A DNA stretch of 64,000 nucleotides from Pseudomonadota bacterium (GCA_023387735.1 JAEWHP010000020.1:1-64000), one strand, 5' to 3'. Counted from the stretch's first letter, positions 36,114 to 45,088 are shown. A program made the numbers and translations. Notes: generated by a model not told the origin, from the letters alone.

Positions 36114-36638
36114 TCACTTCTTCTCGGCGGGATCGCGATGCACGGGATCGACCCACAGCACGGTCTCCGGCTTTTCCACCGGCTCGATATCGAGATTGAT
36201 CGCGACCGCCTCGCCGTCGCTGCGCACCAGCACGCATTCCAGTACCTCGTCGCGGCTGGCGTTGATCTCCTGGTGCGGCACATAGGGCGGAACGAAAATG
36301 AAATCGCCGGGGCCGGCTTCAGCGGTGAACTGCAGGTTCTCGCCCCAGCGCATCCGCGCCTTGCCCTTGACGACGTAGATGATGCTTTCGAGATGGCCGT
36401 GATGATGCGCGCCGGTCTTGGCGTCGGGCCGGATCGTCACGGTGCCCGCCCATAATTTCTGGGCGCCGACGCGGGCGAAATTGATCGCGGCTTTGCGGTC
36501 CATGCCGGCGGTCGACGGCACGTTGGGATCGAGCTGGTTGCCGGGAATGACGCGGACGCCGTCATGCTTCCAGCGCTCGGCGTCGCCGTGCGAATGATCG
36601 TGATCGTGGGGATGGGTGTGATCGTGAGTGCCGCTCAT
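36114..36638 (-). CDS. Cupin-domain protein with His-rich N-terminus
   Basis: A 174-residue single-domain cupin. The N-terminal 20 residues are rich in His and Asp (HDHTHPHDHDHSHGD), a likely metal-binding tail. The cupin motif 1 is HHHGHLESIIYVVKG (metal-binding His plus Glu), motif 2 is GDFIFVPPYVPHQEIN. The start ATG 36638 is chosen from the family length; a frame from 36755 extends into a neighbour. The role may be a small-molecule dioxygenase or isomerase; none is proven. Confidence 0.82.
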   Translation of the reverse strand: MSGTHDHTHPHDHDHSHGDAERWKHDGVRVIPGNQLDPNVPSTAGMDRKAAINFARVGAQKLWAGTVTIRPDAKTGAHHHGHLESIIYVVKGKARMRWGENLQFTAEAGPGDFIFVPPYVPHQEINASRDEVLECVLVRSDGEAVAINLDIEPVEKPETVLWVDPVHRDPAEKK

Positions 36639-36772
36639 CTTCTTGCTTTCTGAAAAAAATGCCTCGCTTACGCTACATAAAACCGTGATCGCAAACCAGC
36701 CAATTCGGGGAACTTTTGCGCCAAGTGACGCGTTGCCATGGTGAAGTTCAATCACCTCAAAGGAGTACTGTG

Positions 36773-36988
36773 ATGGGCGCCACGACCGACAAGATCAAGG
36801 GTACGGCCAACGAGGCCATCGGCAAGGCCAAGCAGGGCATCGGTGAAGCCACTGGTTCCGAGCGTCTTCAGGGCGAAGGCGTGATCCAGGAGCTGAAGGG
36901 CAAGGGCCAGAAGGCTGTTGGCGACGCCAAGGATGCGACCAAGGATGCCGTAAACAAGGCAGCCGCCGCGGCGAACAAGAATCTCTGA
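36773..36988 (+). CDS. CsbD-family stress protein
   Basis: A 71-residue protein of the CsbD family, which is small, helical and induced by general stress in many bacteria. The core IKGTANEAIGKAKQGIGEATG and the lysine- and alanine-rich repeats KGKGQKAVGDAKDATKDAV match. A GGAG ribosome site precedes the ATG at 36773; the frame from 36716 overlaps the divergent region. A strong terminator follows at 37016. Confidence 0.85.
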   Translation: MGATTDKIKGTANEAIGKAKQGIGEATGSERLQGEGVIQELKGKGQKAVGDAKDATKDAVNKAAAAANKNL

Positions 36989-37015
36989 TCGAAGTGACGC
37001 GATTGGCGAGAACGG

Positions 37016-37045
37016 AAAGGCCGGTCCTTCGGGGCCGGCCTTTTT
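37016..37045 (+). terminator. Intrinsic terminator after the CsbD gene
   Basis: AAAGGCCGG-loop-CCGGCCTTTTT forms a strong stem ending in a T-run, 28 bases downstream of the CsbD stop codon at 36988. Confidence 0.82.
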
Positions 37046-37126
37046 GTCGTGCGCCTGGAATTGAATTGTGCTCGCCATGGCCGGGCCGCCGGCCATGACG
37101 AGCATAAATACCCGCCTCCCTGCCCG

Positions 37127-37588
37127 TTACTTCACCGCGAGCAATTCCACATCGAACATCAGCGTCGCATTCGGCGGAATGACGCCGCCGGCGCCGCGCG
37201 CCCCGTAGCCGAGCGCGGGCGGAATGATCAGCGTGCGCTTGCCGCCGACATTCATCGAAGCGACGCCTTCGTCCCAGCCCGCAATCACCTGACGCTGGCC
37301 GATCTTGAACTCGAACGGCTCGTTGCGGTCGACGGAGGAATCGAATTTCTTGCCCTTCTGGCCGTTCTCGTAGAGCCATCCGGTGTAGTGCATCACGCAA
37401 GTCTGGCCGGACTTCGGCGCCGCGCCGGTGCCGACCTTGCTGTCGATAATCTGCAAACCTGAAGCTGTGGTCATGGGTTTTCCTGCGGTCTGGGCCGATG
37501 CCGTCAAGGGCACGGCAATCGGCGTGGCGACCGCAGCCGCGGCGGCGGCGAAGGCGGTCCGGATGATCGTGCGTCGGGAAGATCGCAT
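37127..37588 (-). CDS. FKBP-type peptidyl-prolyl isomerase, exported
   Basis: A 153-residue secreted isomerase. Residues 1-32 carry a twin-arginine-like signal (RSSRRTIIRTAFAAAAAAV). The FKBP domain includes VMHYTGWLYENGQKGKKFDSS, FKIGQRQVIAGWDEGV and PPALGYGARGAGGVIPPNA. The ATG at 37588 (MRSSRRT) is chosen; a frame from 37645 adds unlikely residues. It stands alone and faces the CsbD gene. It helps fold periplasmic proteins. Confidence 0.88.
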   Translation of the reverse strand: MRSSRRTIIRTAFAAAAAAVATPIAVPLTASAQTAGKPMTTASGLQIIDSKVGTGAAPKSGQTCVMHYTGWLYENGQKGKKFDSSVDRNEPFEFKIGQRQVIAGWDEGVASMNVGGKRTLIIPPALGYGARGAGGVIPPNATLMFDVELLAVK

Positions 37589-37654
37589 CTTGGTGCACCT
37601 CGTTGGAGAGACGGCCGTCTCTAGCCCAAGGCGGAGCGTTTCCATAGTTGTTTT

Positions 37655-38776
37655 TCAGCCACCGGCGATATCGCCATCGCGATCGATGGCGAAATCGTCC
37701 AGCAACGGCGACGTCTTGCCGGCGATCAGATCACCGATCAGGCGAGCGGCCATGAAACTGAATGTGATTCCATTCCCGCCATAGCCGTACGCCGCGTAGA
37801 GGCCCCTGGCGCCCGCCACAGGACCGATCAGCGGCAGCCCATCCCTGGTCGTATCGAAGGTGCCGGCCCAACGAAATTCGATATCGGTATTGGCGGCCGG
37901 CCAAAGCGCCGCGAGCCTCTGCGTCAGCACGCGCGATTTCTCTGATATCAGGCGATCGCGCGCATCGGGTTCGACAATCTCTGTGCTGTCCTCGCCGCCG
38001 ATCATAATGCGGCCCGCCTGCGTCGTTCGCGCATAGAGATACTGCTTCGCATCCTCCCAGATCAGCGTACCGTCATTCCAGATGTTCTGCGGCTGCGGCA
38101 CGGTCGCAATCGCCCAGCTCGACGACACCTGGTGCACGTTCGAGCAAACGATATCGGGCATGACATAGCCGGTGGCGAGCACCACAGAGCGCGCCTCGAT
38201 CTCGCGATCGTTGGCCAGACCGACATTGACCGCGCGGCCGGCAGCCTCGAACGATACGGCATCTGCCTCGAACAGCCGCGCACCGCGCGTCAGCGACGTC
38301 CTGAGCAGCCCATGCGCCAGTTTCATCGGATCGGCGTCGGCCGAACCCGGCGAGACGATCGCACCGGCACGCGCGAAGCCAAAACGATCCAGCAGCACGG
38401 CATGCTCGAGAAAATCCCCGGGCAAACCGGCGCGCGCGCGCCAGCGATGCTCTTCCACCAGTTTGGCGCTGCCTTCGTCCGCCGCAAGAAGCAGGGAGTT
38501 CTTGTTGCGCATGTCGCAGGCAATGCCGAGCCGCCACACCAGCGATTGCAGGCCGGCGACGGCATCGCGGCTGGCCCGATAGGCACGCGCGGCGCGCTCG
38601 AAGCCATAGATCTCGCTCAGTTCGTGCAGCGGCCGGTCGATCTCCCACAGCAGCATGGATGTGGAAGCCGCGGTGCTGCCCCGCCCCGGCAATTCGCGAT
38701 CGATGACAATGACGTCGAGGCCCTGGCGCGTCAGGCGTTCGGCGACCAGAGATCCGGTAATGCCTGCGCCGACCAC
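37655..38776 (-). CDS. FAD-dependent amino-acid/amine oxidoreductase (start uncertain)
   Basis: A FAD oxidoreductase of the DAO family (373 residues from GTG 38776). The dinucleotide fold VVGAGITGSLVAERL begins at the GTG, and the C-terminal GYGGNGITFSFMAAR near residue 350 contacts FAD. The frame remains open upstream to a TGA at 38930-38932 and has strongly coding-like sequence (DLRGGRSPWFATSSHP, then NLKCDALVVGAG) for about 36 residues, but none of the 51 codons from that stop to 38776 is ATG, GTG or TTG. Possible explanations are an unusual start (for example CTG at 38863), a lost start, or a frameshift. Confidence 0.8.
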   Translation of the reverse strand: MVGAGITGSLVAERLTRQGLDVIVIDRELPGRGSTAASTSMLLWEIDRPLHELSEIYGFERAARAYRASRDAVAGLQSLVWRLGIACDMRNKNSLLLAADEGSAKLVEEHRWRARAGLPGDFLEHAVLLDRFGFARAGAIVSPGSADADPMKLAHGLLRTSLTRGARLFEADAVSFEAAGRAVNVGLANDREIEARSVVLATGYVMPDIVCSNVHQVSSSWAIATVPQPQNIWNDGTLIWEDAKQYLYARTTQAGRIMIGGEDSTEIVEPDARDRLISEKSRVLTQRLAALWPAANTDIEFRWAGTFDTTRDGLPLIGPVAGARGLYAAYGYGGNGITFSFMAARLIGDLIAGKTSPLLDDFAIDRDGDIAGG

Positions 38777-39010
38777 CAGCGCATCGCATTTGAGGTTTTC
38801 GCCGAGATCGCGGCGCTGCGGATGCGACGACGTCGCAAACCACGGCGAACGGCCGCCGCGCAGGTCGGCCTGTTCGGTATCATCTGAATCGAGATTGCTG
38901 ATTGCTGACCCCTGACAACAAGCGGCCGCTCACGGCAAAGCGGGCGGCCGCGACCCGTCGTTCCAACGAAGACGACGGGCTCTTGTTCCAGAAGTCGTGC
39001 GGTCAGGGCC

Positions 39011-40597
39011 TCAATAGCCCAGCGCGCAACCGTCCTTGCGGGGATCGGAGCCGCCGGTCAGCGTGCCCTTGTCCCAGTCGATCCAGATCGCCTGGCCGCC
39101 GCCGAGCGGGCCGACCACGCTGGTGGTCTTGTGGCCGATCTTCTTCAGGCCTTCGACGATCTCGGCCGGCACGCTGTCTTCGAGCTGGTAGACGCCTTCG
39201 TAATGCAGGCCGCGCGGCATATCGATGGCTTCCTGCACGTCGCAGCCATAGTCGAGCATGTTGGTCAGCACGTGGGTCTGCCCCACCGGCTGATACTGCC
39301 CGCCCATCACGCCGAACGGCATCACGGCGCGGCCATTCTTCGTCGCAAGGCTCGGAATGATGGTATGCAGCGGCCGCTTGCCCGGCGCGATGCAGTTCGG
39401 GTGACCCGGCTGGATCCGGAAACCGCCGGCGCGGTTCTGCAGCAGAATGCCGGTCTTGTTCGACACGATCGCCGACCCGAACGAATGCGCGATCGAGTTG
39501 ATGAACGAGCAGACGTTGCGGTCCTTGTCGACCACGGTGATGTAGACGGTGGACGGATTCATCGGCGGCGCGACGTTCGGCAGGTCGAGCAGCCGGTCCA
39601 TCTTGATGTTCTTGATATGCTCCTCGGCGAATTCCTTGGCGAGGATGCCGGCGACATCGACATGAACCTGCGCGGGATCGCCGATGTACTGCTCGCGCAT
39701 CATGTAGGCGATGCGCGCGGCTTCCGCTTCGAGGTGGAAACGCTCGATGCTGAGCGGCTTGAATTTCGTGAGATCGAAACGGGAAAGGATGTTCAGCATG
39801 ACAAGCATGGTGATGCCGGGGCCATTCGGCGGGCACTGCCAGACGTCGTGCCCCTTGTACATGGTGCCGATCGGCGCGGTCGTTTCGGTCGAATGCGCGG
39901 CAAAGTCTTCCAGCGTGTGCAGGCCGCCGATGCCGCGCAGGGTATCGACCATGTCGGCGGCGATCTCGCCGCTGTAGAACGCGTCGCGCCCCTTCGCGGC
40001 AATGGCGCGCAGGGTCTTGCCCAGTTCAGGCTGGCGGATGACGTCGCCGGCCACCGCCGGCTTGCCGTGCGGCAGCAGATAGCGCTCGGTATTGGTGCCG
40101 TTCTTCAGCTTCTCGAACTGGTTCTTCCAGTCGAAAGCGATGCGGGGCGCGACGATGTAGCCTTCCTCGGCGGCCTTGATGGCGGGCTGCAGCAGGGTGT
40201 CGAATCCCATCTTGCCGTGGTCGCGCAGGATCGTGTCCCAGGCGTCGATCGCGCCGGGAATGCTGACCGCATGGGCCGAGGTCAGCGGCACCGAGTTGAT
40301 CTTGCGCTCCAGGTACCATTCTGCCGTCGCCGCCATCGGCGCGCGGCCGGAGCCGTTATAGGCTGTTATCTTGCCCTCGCCCCTCGGCTGGATCAGGGCA
40401 AAACAATCGCCGCCGATCCCGGTCGATTGCGGCTCGATGACGCCGAGCAGCGCGCAGGCGGCGACCGCGGCATCCGCAGCGGTGCCACCGGCCCGCATCA
40501 CATCGATGGCCACGACGGCGGCATCCGGGTGCGACGTCGCCACCATCGCGTTCTGGGCATGGACCGTCGAGCGGCCGGCGAAATGGAAATTCCTCAT
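39011..40597 (-). CDS. ggt: Gamma-glutamyltransferase
   Basis: A 528-residue gamma-glutamyltransferase that cleaves or transfers gamma-glutamyl groups, for example from glutathione. It is made as a precursor that self-cleaves before a threonine; here Thr350 in NPSTVYITVVDKD fits that nucleophile. Other marks are STGIGGDCFALIQ, the N-terminal SGRAPMAATAEW and the C-terminal MGGQYQPVGQTHVLTNML. No signal peptide is visible at the N-terminus (MRNFHFAGRS), so the protein may act in the cytoplasm. It stands alone. Confidence 0.9.
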   Translation of the reverse strand: MRNFHFAGRSTVHAQNAMVATSHPDAAVVAIDVMRAGGTAADAAVAACALLGVIEPQSTGIGGDCFALIQPRGEGKITAYNGSGRAPMAATAEWYLERKINSVPLTSAHAVSIPGAIDAWDTILRDHGKMGFDTLLQPAIKAAEEGYIVAPRIAFDWKNQFEKLKNGTNTERYLLPHGKPAVAGDVIRQPELGKTLRAIAAKGRDAFYSGEIAADMVDTLRGIGGLHTLEDFAAHSTETTAPIGTMYKGHDVWQCPPNGPGITMLVMLNILSRFDLTKFKPLSIERFHLEAEAARIAYMMREQYIGDPAQVHVDVAGILAKEFAEEHIKNIKMDRLLDLPNVAPPMNPSTVYITVVDKDRNVCSFINSIAHSFGSAIVSNKTGILLQNRAGGFRIQPGHPNCIAPGKRPLHTIIPSLATKNGRAVMPFGVMGGQYQPVGQTHVLTNMLDYGCDVQEAIDMPRGLHYEGVYQLEDSVPAEIVEGLKKIGHKTTSVVGPLGGGQAIWIDWDKGTLTGGSDPRKDGCALGY

Positions 40598-40789
40598 CGC
40601 GAGAGCTTTCTTTTCAGCATTTTCTCAGAATTTTCTTGGGCGTCCCGCAGGGGCTGACCGGGCGGGTCTGGAGACGGTTCTTGGCATATTCTTCCCGGGC
40701 AGGGCAATGGCTGGCATACCAAGCAAATGCACGGAATGCGGGCTGCTTTGCGGGTTTCCCCTCCCCGGCCCGCCTGATACACGGTCGCG

Positions 40790-41539
40790 ATGCCGCTCAA
40801 GGTCGCCGCCTTCTACCAATTCGCCGCGCTGCCGGACTTCCGGGAGTTGCGCGAGCCGATGCGCACACTTGCCGCCGGCCTGGGGCTTAAGGGAAGCGTG
40901 CTGCTGGCGCATGAGGGCATCAACGGCACGGTCGCGGGCACTGCCGCTGATATCGATGCGTTGATCGGTGAGTTGCAGCACGGCGTCCTGTTCGGCGGCC
41001 GGCTCGACAATCTCGAACTCAAATTCTCCACCGCTGCCGAAATGCCGTTTCAGCGGCTGAAGATCCGGCTGAAGAAGGAAGTCGTCACGCTCGGAAGCGC
41101 GGTCGATCCGACCCGACGGGTCGGCACCTATGTCGAGCCGTGCGAGTGGAATGAACTGATCGCCTCTCCCGATACGCTCGTCATCGATACCCGAAACGCC
41201 TTCGAAGTCGCGATGGGTACCTTCGAAGGCGCGGTCGATCCCGGCATCAGGAGTTTTGGGCAATTCAAGGAGTTCGCGGCGCAACAACTCGATCCGGCGA
41301 AACATCGGAAGATCGCGATGTTCTGCACCGGCGGCATCCGCTGCGAGAAGGCCAGCGCCTATCTGCTCGCGCACGGGTTTGATGAGGTGTATCACCTCAA
41401 GGGCGGTATCCTGCGCTATCTGGAAGGCGTACCGGAGACGGAAAGCCGCTGGCGCGGCGAGTGTTTCGTGTTCGACGAACGTGTGGCATTGGGCCACGGG
41501 CTGCGGGAGCACAAGAGCAACGATGGCTCGCATGAGTGA
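40790..41539 (+). CDS. trhO: tRNA uridine-34 hydroxylase TrhO (rhodanese-like)
   Basis: A 249-residue enzyme that hydroxylates uridine 34 of tRNA on the way to 5-carboxymethoxyuridine derivatives. The N-terminal half is an acylphosphatase-like domain (LLAHEGINGTVAGT). The rhodanese domain is at about residues 120-220 with DTRNAFEVAMGTF and the active-site loop FCTGGIRCEKASAY, the cysteine being the nucleophile. It overlaps the SlyX gene by eight bases. Confidence 0.92.
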   Translation: MPLKVAAFYQFAALPDFRELREPMRTLAAGLGLKGSVLLAHEGINGTVAGTAADIDALIGELQHGVLFGGRLDNLELKFSTAAEMPFQRLKIRLKKEVVTLGSAVDPTRRVGTYVEPCEWNELIASPDTLVIDTRNAFEVAMGTFEGAVDPGIRSFGQFKEFAAQQLDPAKHRKIAMFCTGGIRCEKASAYLLAHGFDEVYHLKGGILRYLEGVPETESRWRGECFVFDERVALGHGLREHKSNDGSHE

Positions 41540-41747
41540 TGCCGATGCACTGAACGAGCGGATCGACGCGCTGGAGATGCGCCTGACCTATCAGGACGTG
41601 ACCATCGAGACGCTGAACCAGACGATCACGACGCAGTGGACCGAGATCGACAAACTGAAACGCCAGGTGACTGAACTGAAAGAGCGATTGCAGGAGGCCG
41701 AAAGCAACCTGCCCGGTCCGGCCAACGAGCCGCCGCCGCACTATTGA
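41532..41747 (+). CDS. slyX: SlyX-family coiled-coil protein
   Basis: A 71-residue coiled-coil protein with leucine-zipper-like heptads, e.g. LNERIDALEMRLTYQD and IDKLKRQVTELKERL, and the C-terminal PPPHY typical of SlyX. It starts at 41532, overlapping the TrhO stop by eight bases, so both are on one message. An ATG at 41523 is a possible longer start. Function is not established. Confidence 0.85.
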   Translation: MSDADALNERIDALEMRLTYQDVTIETLNQTITTQWTEIDKLKRQVTELKERLQEAESNLPGPANEPPPHY

Positions 41748-41750
41748 AGC

Positions 41751-41781
41751 AAAAAAAGAACGGCCCCGCGAGGAGGCCGTT
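41751..41781 (-). terminator. Intrinsic terminator on the minus strand
   Basis: On the minus strand, AACGGCC-nine-base loop-GGCCGTT is followed by CTTTTTTT. It lies 25 bases past the stop of the 44-residue gene at 41807-41941 and separates it from SlyX. Confidence 0.8.
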
Positions 41782-41806
41782 GCGATAGCCGAATTGCACA
41801 CCAGCG

Positions 41807-41941
41807 CTAAGCGAGCATCTTCAGACCGATTGCGAGGACGATGATCGCCAACACGATCACCGCACCGACGACCGGAGCGACTTTCTTGGTGCTGCCGCTG
41901 CGCGGCGAGTCGTTGGCAGCGTGGTTGAATTCGGTCTTCAT
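41807..41941 (-). CDS. Very small single-span membrane protein
   Basis: A 44-residue protein (ATG 41941) with one hydrophobic C-terminal helix (VGAVIVLAIIVLAIGLKML) after a polar N-terminus containing Lys-Lys. It is followed by a good terminator and preceded by a gene in the same direction 22 bases away, so it looks like the second gene of a two-gene unit. The longer frame from 42019 overlaps that gene and is not needed. Function unknown. Confidence 0.65.
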   Translation of the reverse strand: MKTEFNHAANDSPRSGSTKKVAPVVGAVIVLAIIVLAIGLKMLA

Positions 41942-41963
41942 CACGCGACCTCGCGCGCTGACG

Positions 41964-42185
41964 TTACCTGAAAACCGCGCGGACCTTGTCCCACAGGGAC
42001 TCGTTCTCACGGTCGCCATCGGCCTTTGACGGCGCCGGTTGCGCGGCGCTCACGGGATCGGATGCCGGAAAGCTATCCACCAGACCCTTTTCGAGCTTTT
42101 CGTGCATTTCCCGGTCGGCTTTCGCGGCTTCCCGGGGGTCGACGGCGTATTTGTCATGCGCCGCAGGATTGAATTTCTCAGCCAT
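41964..42185 (-). CDS. Small soluble hypothetical protein
   Basis: A 73-residue charged protein (start 42185, MAEKFNPAAHDKYAVD) rich in Lys, Asp and Glu, with EKLEKGLVDSFPASDPVS in the middle and a C-terminal LWDKVRAVFR. There is no signal peptide or membrane span. The FPASDP core is characteristic of small stress-type proteins in alphaproteobacteria. It is in the same direction as the 44-residue membrane protein and may be co-transcribed. Function unknown. Confidence 0.68.
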   Translation of the reverse strand: MAEKFNPAAHDKYAVDPREAAKADREMHEKLEKGLVDSFPASDPVSAAQPAPSKADGDRENESLWDKVRAVFR

Positions 42186-42304
42186 AGGTGCCTCCATTCG
42201 CAGGGTAACGCCGGGGATCAATCTGGGTTCCATATCGCGCCTTGGCCAATTCAGGACCTGCGTGTATCAGAGGCTCTATCAGCAGCTCGTCCAGGAACTT
42301 CCGA

Positions 42305-43351
42305 TTGCCCCAGAAATCCGCCGTTAAACCCATTATCGAAGTGCTGTCCGGCCACAGGCAGAAGGTGCCGCCGGTATGGATGATGCGGCAGGCCGGGCGC
42401 TATCTGCCGGAGTACCGCGAACTGCGCGCCAAAGCCGGCGGCTTCCTTGATTTGTGCTTTACGCCGGAATACGCTGCCGAGGTGACGCTGCAGCCGATCC
42501 GCCGGTTCAATTTCGACGCCGCGATCATCTTCTCCGACATTCTCGTGATCCCCTACGCGCTCGGCCGCTCGGTACGCTTCGAGGCCGGTGAAGGCCCGCG
42601 GCTCGATCCGCTCGATACGCCCGAGCAGGTGGCGACGCTGGCGCGCCAAGCCGATTTCACCAAACTCGAACCGGTCTATGAAGCGCTGCGCCGCGTGCGC
42701 CGCGAACTCGCGCCCGAGATCGCGCTGATCGGATTCTGCGGCGCGCCGTGGACGGTGGCGACCTACATGGTGGCGGGCCAGGGCACGCCGGACCAGGCAC
42801 CGGCGCGCATGATGGCCTATCGCCATCCCGAGGCGTTCGCAGAGATCATCGACGTGCTGGTGGAGAATTCGATCCAGTACCTGCTCGGCCAGCTCAAGGC
42901 CGGCGCAGACGTGTTGCAGATTTTCGACACCTGGGCTGGCGTGCTGCCGGCGCGCGAGTTCCAGCGCTGGTCGATCGAACCGGCGCAGCGCATCGTCGCC
43001 GGCGTTCGCGCGCAGGTGCCTGACGCGAAGATCATCGGCTTTCCCCGCGGCGCGGGCGCGCTGCTGCCGGCCTATGTCGAGGCGACCGGCGTCAACGCGG
43101 TCAGCATCGACTGGGCGGCCGAGCCGTCATTGATCCGCGAGCGCGTGCAGAACCGCGTCGCCATCCAGGGCAATCTCGATCCGCTGGTGCTGATCGCAGG
43201 CGGCGCCGCGCTCGACCGCGCCGTCGACGACGTGCTGGCGAACTACGGCGCGGGACGGCTGATCTTCAACCTCGGCCACGGCATCCAGCCGGAAACGCCG
43301 ATCGCGCATGTCGAGCAGATGCTGCAGCGGGTGCGCGCGTATAGGGGGTGA
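42305..43351 (+). CDS. hemE: Uroporphyrinogen decarboxylase HemE
   Basis: A 348-residue enzyme that removes four carboxyl groups from uroporphyrinogen III to give coproporphyrinogen III in heme synthesis. The signature PPVWMMRQAGRYLPEYREL holds the active-site arginines, IIFSDILVIPYALG the catalytic aspartate, and IGFCGAPWTVATYM is conserved. The TTG at 42305 has AGGAA eight bases upstream and gives the normal N-terminus; an earlier TTG at 42242 adds 21 unrelated residues. No other heme gene adjoins it. Confidence 0.92.
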   Translation: MPQKSAVKPIIEVLSGHRQKVPPVWMMRQAGRYLPEYRELRAKAGGFLDLCFTPEYAAEVTLQPIRRFNFDAAIIFSDILVIPYALGRSVRFEAGEGPRLDPLDTPEQVATLARQADFTKLEPVYEALRRVRRELAPEIALIGFCGAPWTVATYMVAGQGTPDQAPARMMAYRHPEAFAEIIDVLVENSIQYLLGQLKAGADVLQIFDTWAGVLPAREFQRWSIEPAQRIVAGVRAQVPDAKIIGFPRGAGALLPAYVEATGVNAVSIDWAAEPSLIRERVQNRVAIQGNLDPLVLIAGGAALDRAVDDVLANYGAGRLIFNLGHGIQPETPIAHVEQMLQRVRAYRG

Positions 43352-43352
43352 C

Positions 43353-43450
43353 CGTCATGCCCGCGCAGGCGGGCATCCAGTAATCGCCGGCCCCGAATTG
43401 AACCGAGACGCCTCGGCGTACTGGATCATCCGCCTTCGCGGATGATGACA
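43353..43450. repeat. Palindromic repeat with two hairpins
   Basis: CATGCCCGCGCAGGCGGGCAT and GGATCATCCGCCTTCGCGGATGATGA (43355-43450) form two short hairpins, and CCAGTA...TACTGG links them. It belongs to the same broad class as the other intergenic palindromes in this window. It fills most of the gap between hemE and the convergent GMC gene. Confidence 0.65.
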
Positions 43451-43474
43451 CCAGTAATGTCGATAGCCCGCAGT

Positions 43475-45088
43475 CTATCGCGCATCCTCCAAAATCATGT
43501 CGGATGCCTTTTCGGCGATCATGATCGTCGGCGCATTGGTATTGCCTGACATCAGGTCCGGCATGATCGACGCATCGACCACGCGCAGGCCCTCGATGCC
43601 GCGCACGCGCAGGCGCTGGTCGACCACCGCAAGCGGATCGCTGCCCATCCGGCAGGTCGAGGTCGGGTGATAGACCGTGCTGCCGGTGCGGCGGCAGAAA
43701 TCCAGCAGTTCGTCGTCGCTCTTCACCTTCGGACCGGGATCGACTTCGGCGACCGCGTAGGCCTTCAGCGCGGGGGCCGCGAGGATGTTGCGCAAAATGC
43801 GGATGCCGTCGATGAAGGCGCGGCGATCGGTTTCGGTTGCGAGATAGTTGATGCGGATCTCCGGCGGCACGGACGGATCAGCGCTCTTGATGCGCAGCGA
43901 GCCGCGGCTTTCGGGGCGCAACTGGCAGACCGAGGCGCTGAAGCCGGAAAGCGCGTGGAGCTTCTCGCCCATCTTGTCGGTCGAGAACGGCAGGAAGTGA
44001 ATCTGGATATCGGGCGATGCAAGCCGCGGATTGGTCTTGAAGAAGGCGCCCGAGGTGCCGGCGGCAATCGTCAGCGGCCCCTTGCGGAAGGCGGCGTATT
44101 GAAGGCCTGCCATCATCTTGCGGATCGGATGGTTGACGACGTCGTTGAGCGTGACCTTCTGCGCGCAGCGCGTGACCAGCCGCACCTGCATGTGGTCCTG
44201 CAGATCGTTGCCGACGCCGCGCGCATCGAGCACGACCTCGATGCCATGCTGCTTCAGCAGGTCCGCCGGACCCACGCCGGAGAGCTGCAGCAATTGCGGC
44301 GAGTTGTACGCGCCGCTGGAGACCAGGATTTCCTTGCGCGCCCGCGCCGTGCGTACGCGTCCTTCCTGCCTGTATTCGACGGCCCTGGCGCGACGGCCTT
44401 CAAAAAGGATTCGCTGCGCCAGCGCCGAGGTTTCGACGTGCAAATTGCTGCGGGTCCTCGCCGGACGAAGATAGGAGTATGCGGTGCTGGCGCGCCTGCC
44501 GCGGTTGGTCGTGGTCTGGAAAAATCCCGCGCCCTCCTGGGTCGCGCCGTTGAAATCGGGATTGGTCGGGATGCCGACTTCCGCTGCTGCGACGACAAAG
44601 GCTTCCGACAGGGGATCGTGGTGGCGCCAGTCGGACACCGGCAGCGGTCCGTCCGCGCCGTGATATTTGTCCGGACCGCGCTGCTGGTTCTCGGCCTTCT
44701 TGAAGTAGGGCAGCACGTCCTCATAGCCCCAGCCGGCATTGCCGCGCTGACGCCAGCGGTCGTAATCCTCGTGCTGGCCGCGCACATACAACAGCCCGTT
44801 GATCGAACTCGAACCGCCGAGGACTTTTCCGCGCGGCTGGAACACCTGCCGGCCGTTCAGGCCCGGCTCCGGCTCGGTCTGGTACATCCAGTTGACGGAT
44901 TTTTCCTTGAACAGCTTGCCGTAGCCGAGCGGCACGTGGATCCAGAGATTGGTATCCTTGGGTCCCGCCTCCAGCAACAACACGGAATGCTTGCCGTTGG
45001 CGCTCAATCGATTGGCGAGCACGCAGCCGGCCGAGCCGGCGCCGACGATCACATAATCGAACTCGGAACTGTCGTTGTTATTGTTCAT
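43475..45088 (-). CDS. GMC-family oxidoreductase (choline/alcohol dehydrogenase type)
   Basis: A 537-residue FAD-dependent alcohol oxidoreductase. The FAD fold is FDYVIVGAGSAGCVLANRLS, followed by the GMC signature RGKVLGGSSSINGLLYVRG. The catalytic His and Asn are in YHPTSTCRMG and MSGNTNAPTIMIAEK near the C-terminus. The substrate class (choline, polyethylene glycol, aliphatic alcohols) is not decided by the sequence. It stands alone and is transcribed away from the enoyl-CoA hydratase/MarR pair. Confidence 0.87.
   Translation of the reverse strand: MNNNNDSSEFDYVIVGAGSAGCVLANRLSANGKHSVLLLEAGPKDTNLWIHVPLGYGKLFKEKSVNWMYQTEPEPGLNGRQVFQPRGKVLGGSSSINGLLYVRGQHEDYDRWRQRGNAGWGYEDVLPYFKKAENQQRGPDKYHGADGPLPVSDWRHHDPLSEAFVVAAAEVGIPTNPDFNGATQEGAGFFQTTTNRGRRASTAYSYLRPARTRSNLHVETSALAQRILFEGRRARAVEYRQEGRVRTARARKEILVSSGAYNSPQLLQLSGVGPADLLKQHGIEVVLDARGVGNDLQDHMQVRLVTRCAQKVTLNDVVNHPIRKMMAGLQYAAFRKGPLTIAAGTSGAFFKTNPRLASPDIQIHFLPFSTDKMGEKLHALSGFSASVCQLRPESRGSLRIKSADPSVPPEIRINYLATETDRRAFIDGIRILRNILAAPALKAYAVAEVDPGPKVKSDDELLDFCRRTGSTVYHPTSTCRMGSDPLAVVDQRLRVRGIEGLRVVDASIMPDLMSGNTNAPTIMIAEKASDMILEDAR

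Noticed and set aside
39131..40657. Plus-strand 508-residue frame opposite gamma-glutamyltransferase
   Set aside because: Shadow; the minus-strand gene has the catalytic threonine and conserved segments.
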